38,460 nucleotides of DNA, taken from NCBI GenBank assembly GCA_021821085.1, contig JAKACV010000023.1, positions 1 to 38,460 on the forward strand, read 5' to 3'. Position numbers and translations under genes: made by a program. The notes beneath the pieces were generated by a model. That model was not told where the DNA came from. It ran no database searches and was given only the letters and a program-made list of their open reading frames with translations. Each line of letters opens with the position of its first letter. Within the stretch, counting starts at the first letter, position 1. This document shows positions 31,565-38,460 of this stretch, piece after piece. This DNA is from Bacillota bacterium. GTDB taxonomy: Bacteria > Bacillota > Bacilli > Alicyclobacillales > SLC66.

Positions 31565-32344
31565 TTGGATTCAGTTGTATTACAAGAGCATAAAGACGGA
31601 GTACTTACTTTATGGTTAAATCGCCCGGAGGTATTAAATGCATTTAACCGCGAGTTGGCGACCGGACTTGTGGAAGGGGTACGTCGAGCTGTCGCGGACG
31701 TGAACATTCGGGTCGTTGTGATTCGAGGCAAAGGGCGAGGATTTTGTTCTGGACAAGATTTGTCTGTTGCGTTAGATGAGCGGGCAGGTCGGATTCGGGA
31801 TATTGTTCGTGAAATGTATAATCCACTCATTCAAGCGATGCGTGATTTGCCAAAACCGATCATTGCAAGTGTTGGCGGTGTGGCTGCAGGTGCGGGCATG
31901 AGTTTGGCGCTTGCGGCGGATCTTCGCATTGCGGCGTCGAATGCTCGCTTTGTTTATGGATTTAGCGGGATTGGACTGGCGCCAGATAGTGGCGCGAGTT
32001 ATTATTTACCGCGCATTATCGGTGTGGCGCGGGCGCTTGAATTTTCTATGCTAGGCGGGGCGGTCGATGCGAATCAGGCGCTTGCACTTGGTCTTGTGAG
32101 CAAGGTAGTGTCTGAAGAACAATTGGATGGGGAGACAAGCGCACTCGCACAGCGGTTAGCGGCTGGACCTACTGTCGCGCTTGGTTTGACGAAACGGGCG
32201 ATGTATGAAGGCGCAACGGGTGCCTTGGCAGACGCCTTGGAGCGCGAGGCGTTGTATCAGCAACTCGCATCAGAGTCTCAGGATTTTAAAGAGGGTGTCA
32301 AGGCATTTCTTGAGAAGCGTTCACCACAGTATAAAGGGTGCTAG
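31565..32344 (+). CDS. Enoyl-CoA hydratase/isomerase, PaaG-like
   Basis: A 259-residue crotonase-fold enzyme acting on acyl-CoA substrates. The oxyanion-hole segments are RGFCSGQDLS and GAGMSLALAADLRIA. FSGIGLAPDSGASYYLPR has the Asp and the sequence style of PaaG, the ring-epoxide isomerase/hydratase of phenylacetyl-CoA degradation, rather than a plain fatty-acid hydratase. TTG 31565 is chosen because AGGAGG (31551-31556) is 8 bases away; the ATG at 31560 is in another frame. No other paa genes (paaABC, paaK) are present here, so the substrate stays open. The E1-alpha gene follows after 22 bases. Confidence 0.88.
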   Translation: MDSVVLQEHKDGVLTLWLNRPEVLNAFNRELATGLVEGVRRAVADVNIRVVVIRGKGRGFCSGQDLSVALDERAGRIRDIVREMYNPLIQAMRDLPKPIIASVGGVAAGAGMSLALAADLRIAASNARFVYGFSGIGLAPDSGASYYLPRIIGVARALEFSMLGGAVDANQALALGLVSKVVSEEQLDGETSALAQRLAAGPTVALGLTKRAMYEGATGALADALEREALYQQLASESQDFKEGVKAFLEKRSPQYKGC

Positions 32345-32366
32345 GATTGCGCAGGAGGGAGTCGAA

Positions 32367-33410
32367 ATGAGTATCGATTCAATTCGGGTTTCACTAAAAG
32401 AGGACCACGTTTCCGAAGACATGCTGCAGCGCATGTATGAACTGATGTGGACGATGCGCTACATGGATCGACGGTCAGTAGCTATGCAACGACAAGGCCG
32501 ACTGGGTACCTATGCACCGCTCGAAGGTCAGGAGGCGGCGCAGATTGGCAGTGCACTTGCACTTAGATCGCAGGATTTTGTCTTTCCTTCTTATCGGGAG
32601 CATGGCGTAGCTTATGTTCATGGAATGCCCTTGGAACGCATTTTGCTATATTGGAATGGGCGCTATGATGGATGCATTCCGCCTGATGGAGTGAACTTGT
32701 TCCCTGTATCGGTGCCGATTGCAACTCAGATTCCACATGCTACTGGTGCGGCGCTGGCTGCAAAGATGCGCGCAGATGATCAGATTGTCGTGACGTATTT
32801 TGGGGATGGAGCAACGTCCGAAGGCGATTTTCATGAGGCGATGAATTTTGCTGCAGTGGCTGACTTGCCGCTCATTTTTTTCTGCCAGAACAATGGGTAT
32901 GCAATCAGTGTTCCTTTGCGTAAGCAAACAAAGGTGAAACAAATTGCACAAAAGGCTGCGGCTTATGGAATGGAAGGCATCACGGTAGATGGTAACGATG
33001 TGATTGAAGTGTACTTAGCGATGAGATCTGCTGTAGAAAAAGCGGCGAACGGTGGGGGGCCGACGTTACTAGAGGCCATTACATATCGCATTGGCTCGCA
33101 TACGACAGCAGATGATGCGAGCCGTTATCGCGATGCGAGCGAAGTTGAGATGTGGAAGGCCCGAGATCCAATTGCGCGTTTAGAAAAAGTGCTGCGCGAA
33201 CGGGACATTTTTTCTGATACGTGGGTGAAGGAATTACGAGAACGAGCGGAGTCGGTCGTAAACGAGGCAATCGTTGCCATGCAAAGTGAGCCGCCAGTCA
33301 GTCTTGATCAACTTTTTGATTACGTATATCAGGATATGCCGGAAGAATTAGCGATGCAAAAGCAAACGGCTCTTTTGCGGCAAACAAAAGGGGTGGATGG
33401 ACGTGGCTAA
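32367..33410 (+). CDS. 2-oxoacid dehydrogenase E1 component, alpha subunit
   Basis: A thiamine-diphosphate enzyme subunit, 347 residues, decarboxylating pyruvate or a branched-chain 2-oxoacid as part of a multienzyme complex. The ThDP-binding motif is GDGATSEGDFHEAMNF (from residue 146) ending in the NN pair at 175-176. RQGRLGTYAPLEGQEAAQIG and the phosphorylation-loop-like GSHTTADDASRYRD are typical of E1-alpha. AGGAGG precedes ATG 32367. It overlaps the beta subunit gene by 14 bases. Pyruvate and branched-chain forms are not reliably told apart by eye; the short N-terminus would fit either. Confidence 0.92.
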   Translation: MSIDSIRVSLKEDHVSEDMLQRMYELMWTMRYMDRRSVAMQRQGRLGTYAPLEGQEAAQIGSALALRSQDFVFPSYREHGVAYVHGMPLERILLYWNGRYDGCIPPDGVNLFPVSVPIATQIPHATGAALAAKMRADDQIVVTYFGDGATSEGDFHEAMNFAAVADLPLIFFCQNNGYAISVPLRKQTKVKQIAQKAAAYGMEGITVDGNDVIEVYLAMRSAVEKAANGGGPTLLEAITYRIGSHTTADDASRYRDASEVEMWKARDPIARLEKVLRERDIFSDTWVKELRERAESVVNEAIVAMQSEPPVSLDQLFDYVYQDMPEELAMQKQTALLRQTKGVDGRG

Positions 33411-34401
33411 TACGACCATCATTGGAGCCATTGCGGATGCGCTGCGAGTTGCGATGCGGCGAGATGAACGAGTGATGATTCTTGGCGAAGATGTTGGAGT
33501 AAATGGTGGGGTCTTTCGCGCAACGGAAGGATTGCAGGAGGAATTCGGTGAGGCGCGTGTGATGGACACGCCGCTTGCGGAGTCGGCGATCATTGGTGCA
33601 TCGGTTGGGCTCGCTGTAAATGGGATGATTCCTATCGCGGAAATTCAATTTTTAGCGTTTGTGTACCCAGCCTATGAACAGCTTGTATCGCATGTGGCGC
33701 GAATTCGCATGCGATCGCAAGGACGATTTACTGTACCGCTTGTTGTGCGGGCGCCGTATGGCGGTGGGATTCGCGCACCGGAATTACACTGCGATAGTCC
33801 CGAAGTGATCTTTGCTCATACACCTGGGCTGAAAGTGGTGGTGCCTTCTACCCCATATGATGCAAAAGGGTTACTTTTGGCAGCTATCGCCGATCCTGAT
33901 CCTGTCCTCTTCCTTGAGCCGATGCATATATACCGATCGTTTCGCGAAGAGGTGCCGGAAGAATATTATACGGTGCCTATCGGGAAGGCGCGCTTGGCGC
34001 AAAGCGGGACGGATTGTTCTCTGTTTGCGTGGGGGGCTATGTTGCAAGTCGCGATGCAGGGGGCAGATATGGTTCGGAAGACGCATGGGGTTTCCGTAGA
34101 GGTGATTGATCTTCGCACCCTTTCACCACTGGATCGAATGGCGATTCGCGATAGCGTTCTAAAAACCGGCCGTGCAGTGGTTTTGCATGAAGCGCCGCGT
34201 AATGCTGGACTTGGTGCAGAAATTGTCGCGACAATCAATGATCTGGCGCTTGATGCGTTGATGGCTCCTGTCATTCGCGTCACGGGATATGACACACCGT
34301 ATCCGCTGTTCGCGCTGGAGGATGTCTATGTGCCGGATGCCGCACGGGTTGCACAAGGAATTATGCAGGCGATGAATTATGAAATTGGAGCAAGGTTATA
34401 G
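33397..34401 (+). CDS. 2-oxoacid dehydrogenase E1 component, beta subunit
   Basis: A 334-residue E1-beta subunit that completes the thiamine-diphosphate active site at the alpha/beta interface. Family landmarks are AIADALRVAMRRDERVMILG, EDVGVNGGVFRAT, DTPLAESAIIGASVGLA and VVVPSTPYDAKGLLLAAI. The catalytic Glu of the TPP-activating region lies in IPIAEIQF. The start is either ATG 33397 or GTG 33403; the GTG is better spaced (9 bases) from AAAGGGG at 387-393 of this kilobase. Overlap with the alpha gene indicates translational coupling and 1:1 production. Confidence 0.92.
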   Translation: MDVANTTIIGAIADALRVAMRRDERVMILGEDVGVNGGVFRATEGLQEEFGEARVMDTPLAESAIIGASVGLAVNGMIPIAEIQFLAFVYPAYEQLVSHVARIRMRSQGRFTVPLVVRAPYGGGIRAPELHCDSPEVIFAHTPGLKVVVPSTPYDAKGLLLAAIADPDPVLFLEPMHIYRSFREEVPEEYYTVPIGKARLAQSGTDCSLFAWGAMLQVAMQGADMVRKTHGVSVEVIDLRTLSPLDRMAIRDSVLKTGRAVVLHEAPRNAGLGAEIVATINDLALDALMAPVIRVTGYDTPYPLFALEDVYVPDAARVAQGIMQAMNYEIGARL

Positions 34402-34418
34402 AGCGGAGGACATGCAGG

Positions 34419-35678
34419 ATGAGCGATATCTTTTGCTTGTCAGATGTAGGAGAAGGTATTCATGAGGCGGAAATCGTGCGTTGGCTTATTGCTGTGGGCG
34501 ATATGGTAGAGACCTTTCAACCGCTGGTAGAAGTTCAAACAGATAAAGCGATCGTTGAATTGTCTTCGCCACAACATGGAAAGATTGTAGAGCGTTGCGG
34601 CGACGTTGGAACGATCATACGCGTGGGCGATATGGTAGTACGATACGAATCGCAGGCAAACTGCGGACAACAAGTACAAGTAGCAGGAGACGCGATTGCG
34701 ATTCGTGATAGCAGCATCGATGCGGCAAGCCCTACAATGAGTATGATGGATAGGTCAAAACGAGTCTTGGCGGCACCTGCTACACGCAAATATGCAAAAC
34801 AGCATGGATTGGATTTGACAGTCATTATAGGGACAGGTCCACATGGTAGAATTACAAGACAGGATGTACAACTTGCACTAGGTGCTTCAAGCCAAACAAG
34901 TCGTGCCCCGGTGATCGTAGAACCTGTGACACAGGGACAGGCTCCCTCCGTTATAGAAGTAGATTTGCTAGAGCCGGAGGTTGAACGAGTTTCTCTTCGT
35001 GGATTGCGGCGCGTAATCGCGGATCACATGGTCAAATCTGCATTTTCTGCACCTCATGTGAGCGCATTTGACGACTGTGACGTGACAGAGCTTGTCGCGA
35101 TCCGTCAACGACTGCTAGGTCGGATGCGTGAAGTGGATTCTACGGCGCGTTTGACATACCTTCCCTTTTTCATAAAGGCTGTTCTCGCTGCACTGCGAAT
35201 GTATCCAGAGTTTAGTGCGCATATGGATGAAGAGAAACAAGAACTGTTGGTTTTTAAACACCCGCAAATCGGGATCGCTGTGGATACGAAAGATGGATTA
35301 CTGGTTCCTGTCTTGCGAAACCCCGAAGGAAAGACGATCGCGAAAGTACAAGATGAGTTACATGAGTTGGTTGAGCGTGCGCGTACACGCCGTTCTTCAC
35401 CTCATGAACTAAAAGGGAGTACATTTACGATTACAAATGTGGGTGCAATCGGGGGAATCTATGCGACACCCATTTTAAATCACCCTGAAGTGGCGATTTT
35501 TGGTTTCCATAAAATCGAACAACGTGCAGTGGTTCGCGAAGGCCAGATTGTTATTCGCGAGATGATGACGATGTCAATGTCATTTGATCATCGAGTAATT
35601 GATGGTGCAAAAGGCGTCCGCTTTATGAATGAGATTAAAAAATGGTTGGAAAATCCGGAGTTACTTATGCTGTATTGA
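34419..35678 (+). CDS. 2-oxoacid dehydrogenase E2 component (dihydrolipoamide acyltransferase)
   Basis: A 419-residue core protein of the complex. It has one lipoyl domain (about 1-78) with the lipoylated K43 in VQTDKAIVEL, a peripheral-subunit-binding domain (about 110-150; APATRKYAKQHGLDLTVIIG), a linker, and the acyltransferase domain with the active-site H391 and D395 in SFDHRVIDG. GGAGG lies before the ATG. It is the last gene of the EthD-PaaG-E1-E2 run. No dihydrolipoamide dehydrogenase (E3) gene follows, so E3 must come from elsewhere in the genome. The acyl group is undetermined. Confidence 0.93.
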   Translation: MSDIFCLSDVGEGIHEAEIVRWLIAVGDMVETFQPLVEVQTDKAIVELSSPQHGKIVERCGDVGTIIRVGDMVVRYESQANCGQQVQVAGDAIAIRDSSIDAASPTMSMMDRSKRVLAAPATRKYAKQHGLDLTVIIGTGPHGRITRQDVQLALGASSQTSRAPVIVEPVTQGQAPSVIEVDLLEPEVERVSLRGLRRVIADHMVKSAFSAPHVSAFDDCDVTELVAIRQRLLGRMREVDSTARLTYLPFFIKAVLAALRMYPEFSAHMDEEKQELLVFKHPQIGIAVDTKDGLLVPVLRNPEGKTIAKVQDELHELVERARTRRSSPHELKGSTFTITNVGAIGGIYATPILNHPEVAIFGFHKIEQRAVVREGQIVIREMMTMSMSFDHRVIDGAKGVRFMNEIKKWLENPELLMLY

Positions 35679-35795
35679 TGGACCATTGTAGTTGGAGGCT
35701 ATCCCTCCAGATTGCCCGTCTCGTCATAAGGTTCCAACGATATTCGTTTGCAACTCATGAGCGTGGCGGACTACAATGGGAATGAGGTGGTATCC

Positions 35796-36227
35796 ATGCA
35801 AACAGAAGAATACATGTTGGAGCTAAAGGATCGTGGTTATCGCTTAACGGGCAAGCGTCGAGAAATCCTTGAGTTTTTATTGCTCCATAATCGATATATT
35901 AGCGCGCGAGAACTCATTGAGTATATGAAAGAAAAATACCCGACGATGAGTTATGAAACGGTGTATCGCAACCTGAAGACGTTGCGGGATGAAGGGATGA
36001 TTGAAGAGTCGCGCTTTGAAGACAATGAAACGAAGTATCGCATTGTCTGCCAGACTTCGCATCATCATCACTATATCTGCATTCGATGTGGGAGAACCAT
36101 GGTGATCGAACATTGTCCAATGCCGGAATTGAGCGTTCCGAACGGGTTTCACATTTTGCAGCATCGGTTTGAGGTGTTGGGATACTGTGATGAATGCCAA
36201 AGTGATATGCAACATGTACAGGCGTAA
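35796..36227 (+). CDS. zur: Fur-family zinc uptake regulator Zur
   Basis: A 143-residue Fur-family metalloregulator. The winged-helix DNA-binding domain (about 1-80; RGYRLTGKRREILEFL, TMSYETVYRNLKTL) is followed by the metal-binding domain. The sequence CQTSHHHHYICIRCG and HCPMPEL matches Bacillus Zur more closely than Fur or PerR. The structural zinc cysteines are C95, C98, C131 and C134. ATG 35796 has GAGGTGG ahead; an upstream open extension of 16 codons lacks such a site. It would repress zinc-uptake genes when zinc is replete. No zinc transporter genes are adjacent. It is followed closely by a YerC-like gene. Confidence 0.85.
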   Translation: MQTEEYMLELKDRGYRLTGKRREILEFLLLHNRYISARELIEYMKEKYPTMSYETVYRNLKTLRDEGMIEESRFEDNETKYRIVCQTSHHHHYICIRCGRTMVIEHCPMPELSVPNGFHILQHRFEVLGYCDECQSDMQHVQA

Positions 36228-36260
36228 TACAGTATGGACTGAAGTAAAGGGGTGGTTCGG

Positions 36261-36551
36261 GTGCAGTTAGACAAATTGCGTGATCGTCTTGTCGATCAAC
36301 TATTTGAGGCGATTTTGCAACTTGAAACAGTAGAAGAATGTTACCACCTTTTTGATGATCTTTGTACGGTGGGCGAAGTACAATCGCTAGCTCAACGGAT
36401 GGAGGTTGCTCGGATGTTGCGCCAAAGGATGACCTATAGTCACATTGAAGGGGAAACAGGGGCGAGTACCGCCACAATTAGTCGGGTGAAACGCTGTCTA
36501 AACTACGGGGCGGACGGATACAACCTTGTACTTGATCGTCTTAAACAGTGA
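36261..36551 (+). CDS. yerC: YerC/YecD-type TrpR-like regulator
   Basis: A 96-residue protein with a Trp-repressor-like fold. The helical N-terminus (LVDQLFEAILQLETVEECYHLFDDLCT) and the helix-turn-helix (SLAQRMEVARML, YSHIEGETGASTATISRVKR) match the YerC/YecD family conserved in Bacillota. AAAGGGG (36246-36252) lies 8 bases before GTG 36261. It follows zur by 33 bases and probably shares its transcript. Its target is not established; a link to tryptophan is by fold only. Confidence 0.92.
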   Translation: MQLDKLRDRLVDQLFEAILQLETVEECYHLFDDLCTVGEVQSLAQRMEVARMLRQRMTYSHIEGETGASTATISRVKRCLNYGADGYNLVLDRLKQ

Positions 36552-36598
36552 AACCTTTTTCCTTGCAACGGCGTCTATCTTAGAAGAGGGTAACCGCA

Positions 36599-37414
36599 GT
36601 GGCAACCGTGCTAGCATGGATTGCAGCGGTGTCTCAATGGCCAAGGGGGCGTCGGATTTTGTTTAGTAAAGACTACATATGGAAAGGAACTGCTTTACTT
36701 CTCCTTCTCGTCACAATCGGAATGGCAAGCGTACTCGGTCGGAACGTTGCAATGGCGCAAGCAACGACCAAAGCGTATGCGCACACGGTGACTGTTACTG
36801 GATTTGCGCGTGAATATTTCCCCGTTTCAGCCACTCGTCTCACGATTAGCCTCGATGGACAACAATCATCTCCTACGCAGATCGCGCAGCAACTAGAAGA
36901 TACAGCAAAGGGAATTGACGGAGCTTGGCGGCAGACGCAGATTGCTTCGAATGCCATTCGCGTCCATAAACTTACCATCTGGTCACAACAGCATCACGTC
37001 TATAATGCCTCCATGCAATTGACAGTGACATTAGCTACAACCCAAGCTGCCCTGAAAGCACTTGCTACAGCAGATCATGCGACAGTACACTCTTTACAGG
37101 GGATTACATTTGAGGACCAAATACAGCAAGTAGCGATCCCGACCTCGTCTATCCGGTCGCACTTGCTTCAGTCGGCGCTATTAGATGCCAAGCAACAGGC
37201 GTTGACTCTTGCGAAACAAGCTGATGAGAAGTTAGGCGCGATCACAAAGCTGAAAACAGTACCTTATCCTACTTCGTCTCAACAGGGGCTGAGTGCGTCA
37301 CCTACGTGGATTGGCGGCGTACAAGTTGTACCCACTGCGGGAGAGGCTGCGGAGGCCTTGGTTAGTGCAGTGTCCGTTACATATCAGCTGACCCCTTCGA
37401 CCACCGCGCGTTGA
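36599..37414 (+). CDS. SIMPL-domain (DUF541) membrane-anchored protein
   Basis: A 271-residue extracytoplasmic protein. One membrane segment or uncleaved signal anchor is at about residues 29-52 (GTALLLLLVTIGMASVLG), and the rest is a SIMPL domain: VTVTGFAREYFPVSATRLTI, DAKQQALTLAKQADEKLGAI and the closing VSAVSVTYQLTP. These domains form oligomers at the cell envelope; their function is unknown. GTG 36599 has AGAGGG 8 bases upstream. It ends 11 bases from the convergent HAD gene. Confidence 0.9.
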   Translation: MATVLAWIAAVSQWPRGRRILFSKDYIWKGTALLLLLVTIGMASVLGRNVAMAQATTKAYAHTVTVTGFAREYFPVSATRLTISLDGQQSSPTQIAQQLEDTAKGIDGAWRQTQIASNAIRVHKLTIWSQQHHVYNASMQLTVTLATTQAALKALATADHATVHSLQGITFEDQIQQVAIPTSSIRSHLLQSALLDAKQQALTLAKQADEKLGAITKLKTVPYPTSSQQGLSASPTWIGGVQVVPTAGEAAEALVSAVSVTYQLTPSTTAR

Positions 37415-37425
37415 CTACAGGTTTA

Positions 37426-38199
37426 CTATGGATTGGTGGATGAGGTGTAAATCTGCGTTAACTGCGCAATGAGTTCTTCGCTCGTCTCTACTTCGTAGGT
37501 TGATTTCCGTGGATGGGATACGTGATGGCGATTGATAAAAAGGGTGTCTGCGCCAAAAGCAAGGGCGGGATCAATATCATTGAAATAATGATCTCCCACA
37601 CAAAGCATTCGATTCGGTGGAACATGGTGGCGAGAGCTAACTTGTTCAAGAATTTCACGTGCATGCGTTGGTTTTCGCGCATTGCAGATGACTTGCGAAA
37701 AATGGGGATATACACCTAGTTGCTGAAGAATCGAAACACTGTCAGGTTGAGGGCTATTGGTAGCTAGAATGACAATCGGATGTTGCGCATCGTACGCATG
37801 CTGTAGCCACTCTTTTAAACCAAGTACGAGATGAATTTCATCTGTGTGAGTCATCATATAGTCACGTGTGCGAAAGAAGCTATCTGTAAGTTGTTGCTCA
37901 GTGGCGCCTATTGTATATCCAAGCATATAGATGATCCACCAATAATCTCCCATATAGTACTTTCCAGCAGATGAATTATTCTCGTCAAATGGTTTTGAGT
38001 TTTTTGCATTTGGATCATACCATTCGCCTACGCGAAGAATGCCCTGTCCTTCACGCGTGCGCTCGTACATATGGCGTAATTGATCAGCATGGGATGGTTC
38101 TAGTTGCTCGCAAATCATATCGATATAGGTCGTGAAGTGGGTCTCTGAATCGTATAGTGTACCATCAAAGTCAAATAGGACTAGATCGTAGCCTTTCAT
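37426..38199 (-). CDS. HAD-family hydrolase
   Basis: A 257-residue haloacid dehalogenase-type phosphatase. Motif I is LFDFDGTLYDSE with the nucleophile and acid Asp, motif II ILATNS, the motif III Lys in ARKPTHAREI, and motif IV CVGDHYFNDIDPALAFGAD. A helical cap (about 15-120) sits between motifs I and II. ATG 38199 is chosen because AAGGGGAGG precedes it. It resembles phosphoglycolate phosphatase or nucleotidase-type enzymes, but the substrate cannot be deduced. It is a single gene ending against the SIMPL gene. Confidence 0.92.
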   Translation of the reverse strand: MKGYDLVLFDFDGTLYDSETHFTTYIDMICEQLEPSHADQLRHMYERTREGQGILRVGEWYDPNAKNSKPFDENNSSAGKYYMGDYWWIIYMLGYTIGATEQQLTDSFFRTRDYMMTHTDEIHLVLGLKEWLQHAYDAQHPIVILATNSPQPDSVSILQQLGVYPHFSQVICNARKPTHAREILEQVSSRHHVPPNRMLCVGDHYFNDIDPALAFGADTLFINRHHVSHPRKSTYEVETSEELIAQLTQIYTSSTNP

Positions 38200-38281
38200 G
38201 AGTGAATGCCTCCCCTTTCCTCTATTTTCCCCTAAGATGCTGATTGAAATCAAGTCTCAAAGATGGCAGACATCCTTGAAT

Positions 38282-38311
38282 TTGACGAGAGAACGCTACA
38301 AATGGTATATT
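38282..38311 (+). promoter_or_regulatory. Promoter of tRNA-Pro
   Basis: TTGACG (38282-38287) and TATATT (38306-38311) are 18 bases apart. The -10 ends 12 bases before the tRNA, so the transcript would start about at the tRNA 5' end. Confidence 0.7.
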
Positions 38312-38323
38312 ATCAGTTGTCGG

Positions 38324-38400
38324 CGGAATGTAGCTCAGCTTGGTAGAGCGCACGGTTCGGGACCGTGAGGCCGCAGGTTCGAATCCTGTCATTCCGACCA
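38324..38400 (+). tRNA. tRNA-Pro(CGG)
   Basis: A complete 77-base cloverleaf. The acceptor CGGAATG pairs with CATTCCG, followed by A and an encoded CCA. The D arm is GCTCAGCTTGGTAGAGC. The anticodon stem CACGG/CCGTG encloses TTCGGGA, giving anticodon CGG. The T arm GCAGGTTCGAATCCTGT is normal. It is a single tRNA gene with its own promoter and terminator. Confidence 0.97.
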
Positions 38401-38420
38401 TTGAGCATGAATGTAACAGA

Positions 38421-38458
38421 AAAGAGGACAGGCAGATTGGGTGCCGTCCTCTTTCTTC
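38421..38458 (+). terminator. Terminator of tRNA-Pro
   Basis: AAAGAGGAC (38421-38429) pairs with GTCCTCTTT (38446-38454), with an inner GGCA/TGCC pairing and an A bulge, running into TTTCTTCTT. It is 20 bases after the tRNA. Confidence 0.85.
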
Positions 38459-38460
38459 TT

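Noticed and set aside
1-38460. CRISPR arrays, rRNA genes, prophage or integrase genes
   Set aside because: No regularly spaced direct repeats, rRNA-like sequence or phage/recombinase genes were found on reading the window.

Overview
The window looks like a chromosomal stretch of a Bacillota (Firmicutes) bacterium, plausibly an Alicyclobacillaceae-type organism. The family guess is inference. What supports Bacillota is the AGGAGG-type ribosome binding sites with frequent GTG/TTG starts, a Zur of the Bacillus type, a PucR-family regulator, a YerC/TrpR-like protein, a UvrX/YolD-type SOS polymerase cassette, a DUF2642 protein and a class 1B dihydroorotate dehydrogenase with PyrK.

Layout. 1-2.6 kb: a frameshifted EAL-domain remnant, then an OppD/OppF-type ATPase pair with no permease beside it. 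3.5-11.2 kb: a cluster of MFS transporter, dihydroorotase-like amidohydrolase, PucR-type regulator, M20 carbamoyl-amidohydrolase, PyrK-like electron-transfer subunit and class 1B dihydroorotate dehydrogenase. Read together, these give a complete reductive route orotate -> L-dihydroorotate -> N-carbamoyl-L-aspartate -> L-aspartate + NH3 + CO2, with uptake and a regulator. I propose it is an orotate-utilisation cluster. An orotate phosphoribosyltransferase-like protein with an altered PRPP loop and a small SH3-like protein run convergently into its 3' end.

11.3-20 kb is an accessory, decaying region. It holds three copies of a 157-bp non-autonomous element (MITE) with 5-bp A+T-rich target duplications, an SOS-controlled Y-family polymerase cassette whose yolD-like last gene is broken by a 1-base deletion and by one MITE copy, a truncated duplicate of that cassette's promoter and first gene, and a structured small-RNA locus encoding a 28-residue peptide that resembles a type I toxin locus. 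A beta-carbonic anhydrase and an FTR1-type iron permease follow, divergently transcribed.

20-31 kb is mostly housekeeping: a GGDEF protein, L-asparaginase, a tiny membrane peptide, a DUF3050/flavin-reductase/M29-aminopeptidase group, an alcohol dehydrogenase pseudogene, oligoendopeptidase F convergent with an XRE regulator, prolyl-tRNA synthetase, and a GNAT gene split by an in-frame TAG. 31.2-35.7 kb is an operon of EthD-like protein, PaaG-type enoyl-CoA hydratase/isomerase, and E1-alpha, E1-beta and E2 of a 2-oxoacid dehydrogenase, without E3. 35.8-38.46 kb has zur, a YerC-like regulator, a SIMPL-domain protein, a HAD hydrolase and tRNA-Pro(CGG) with its own promoter and terminator. No CRISPR array, rRNA, integrase or intact transposase was seen.
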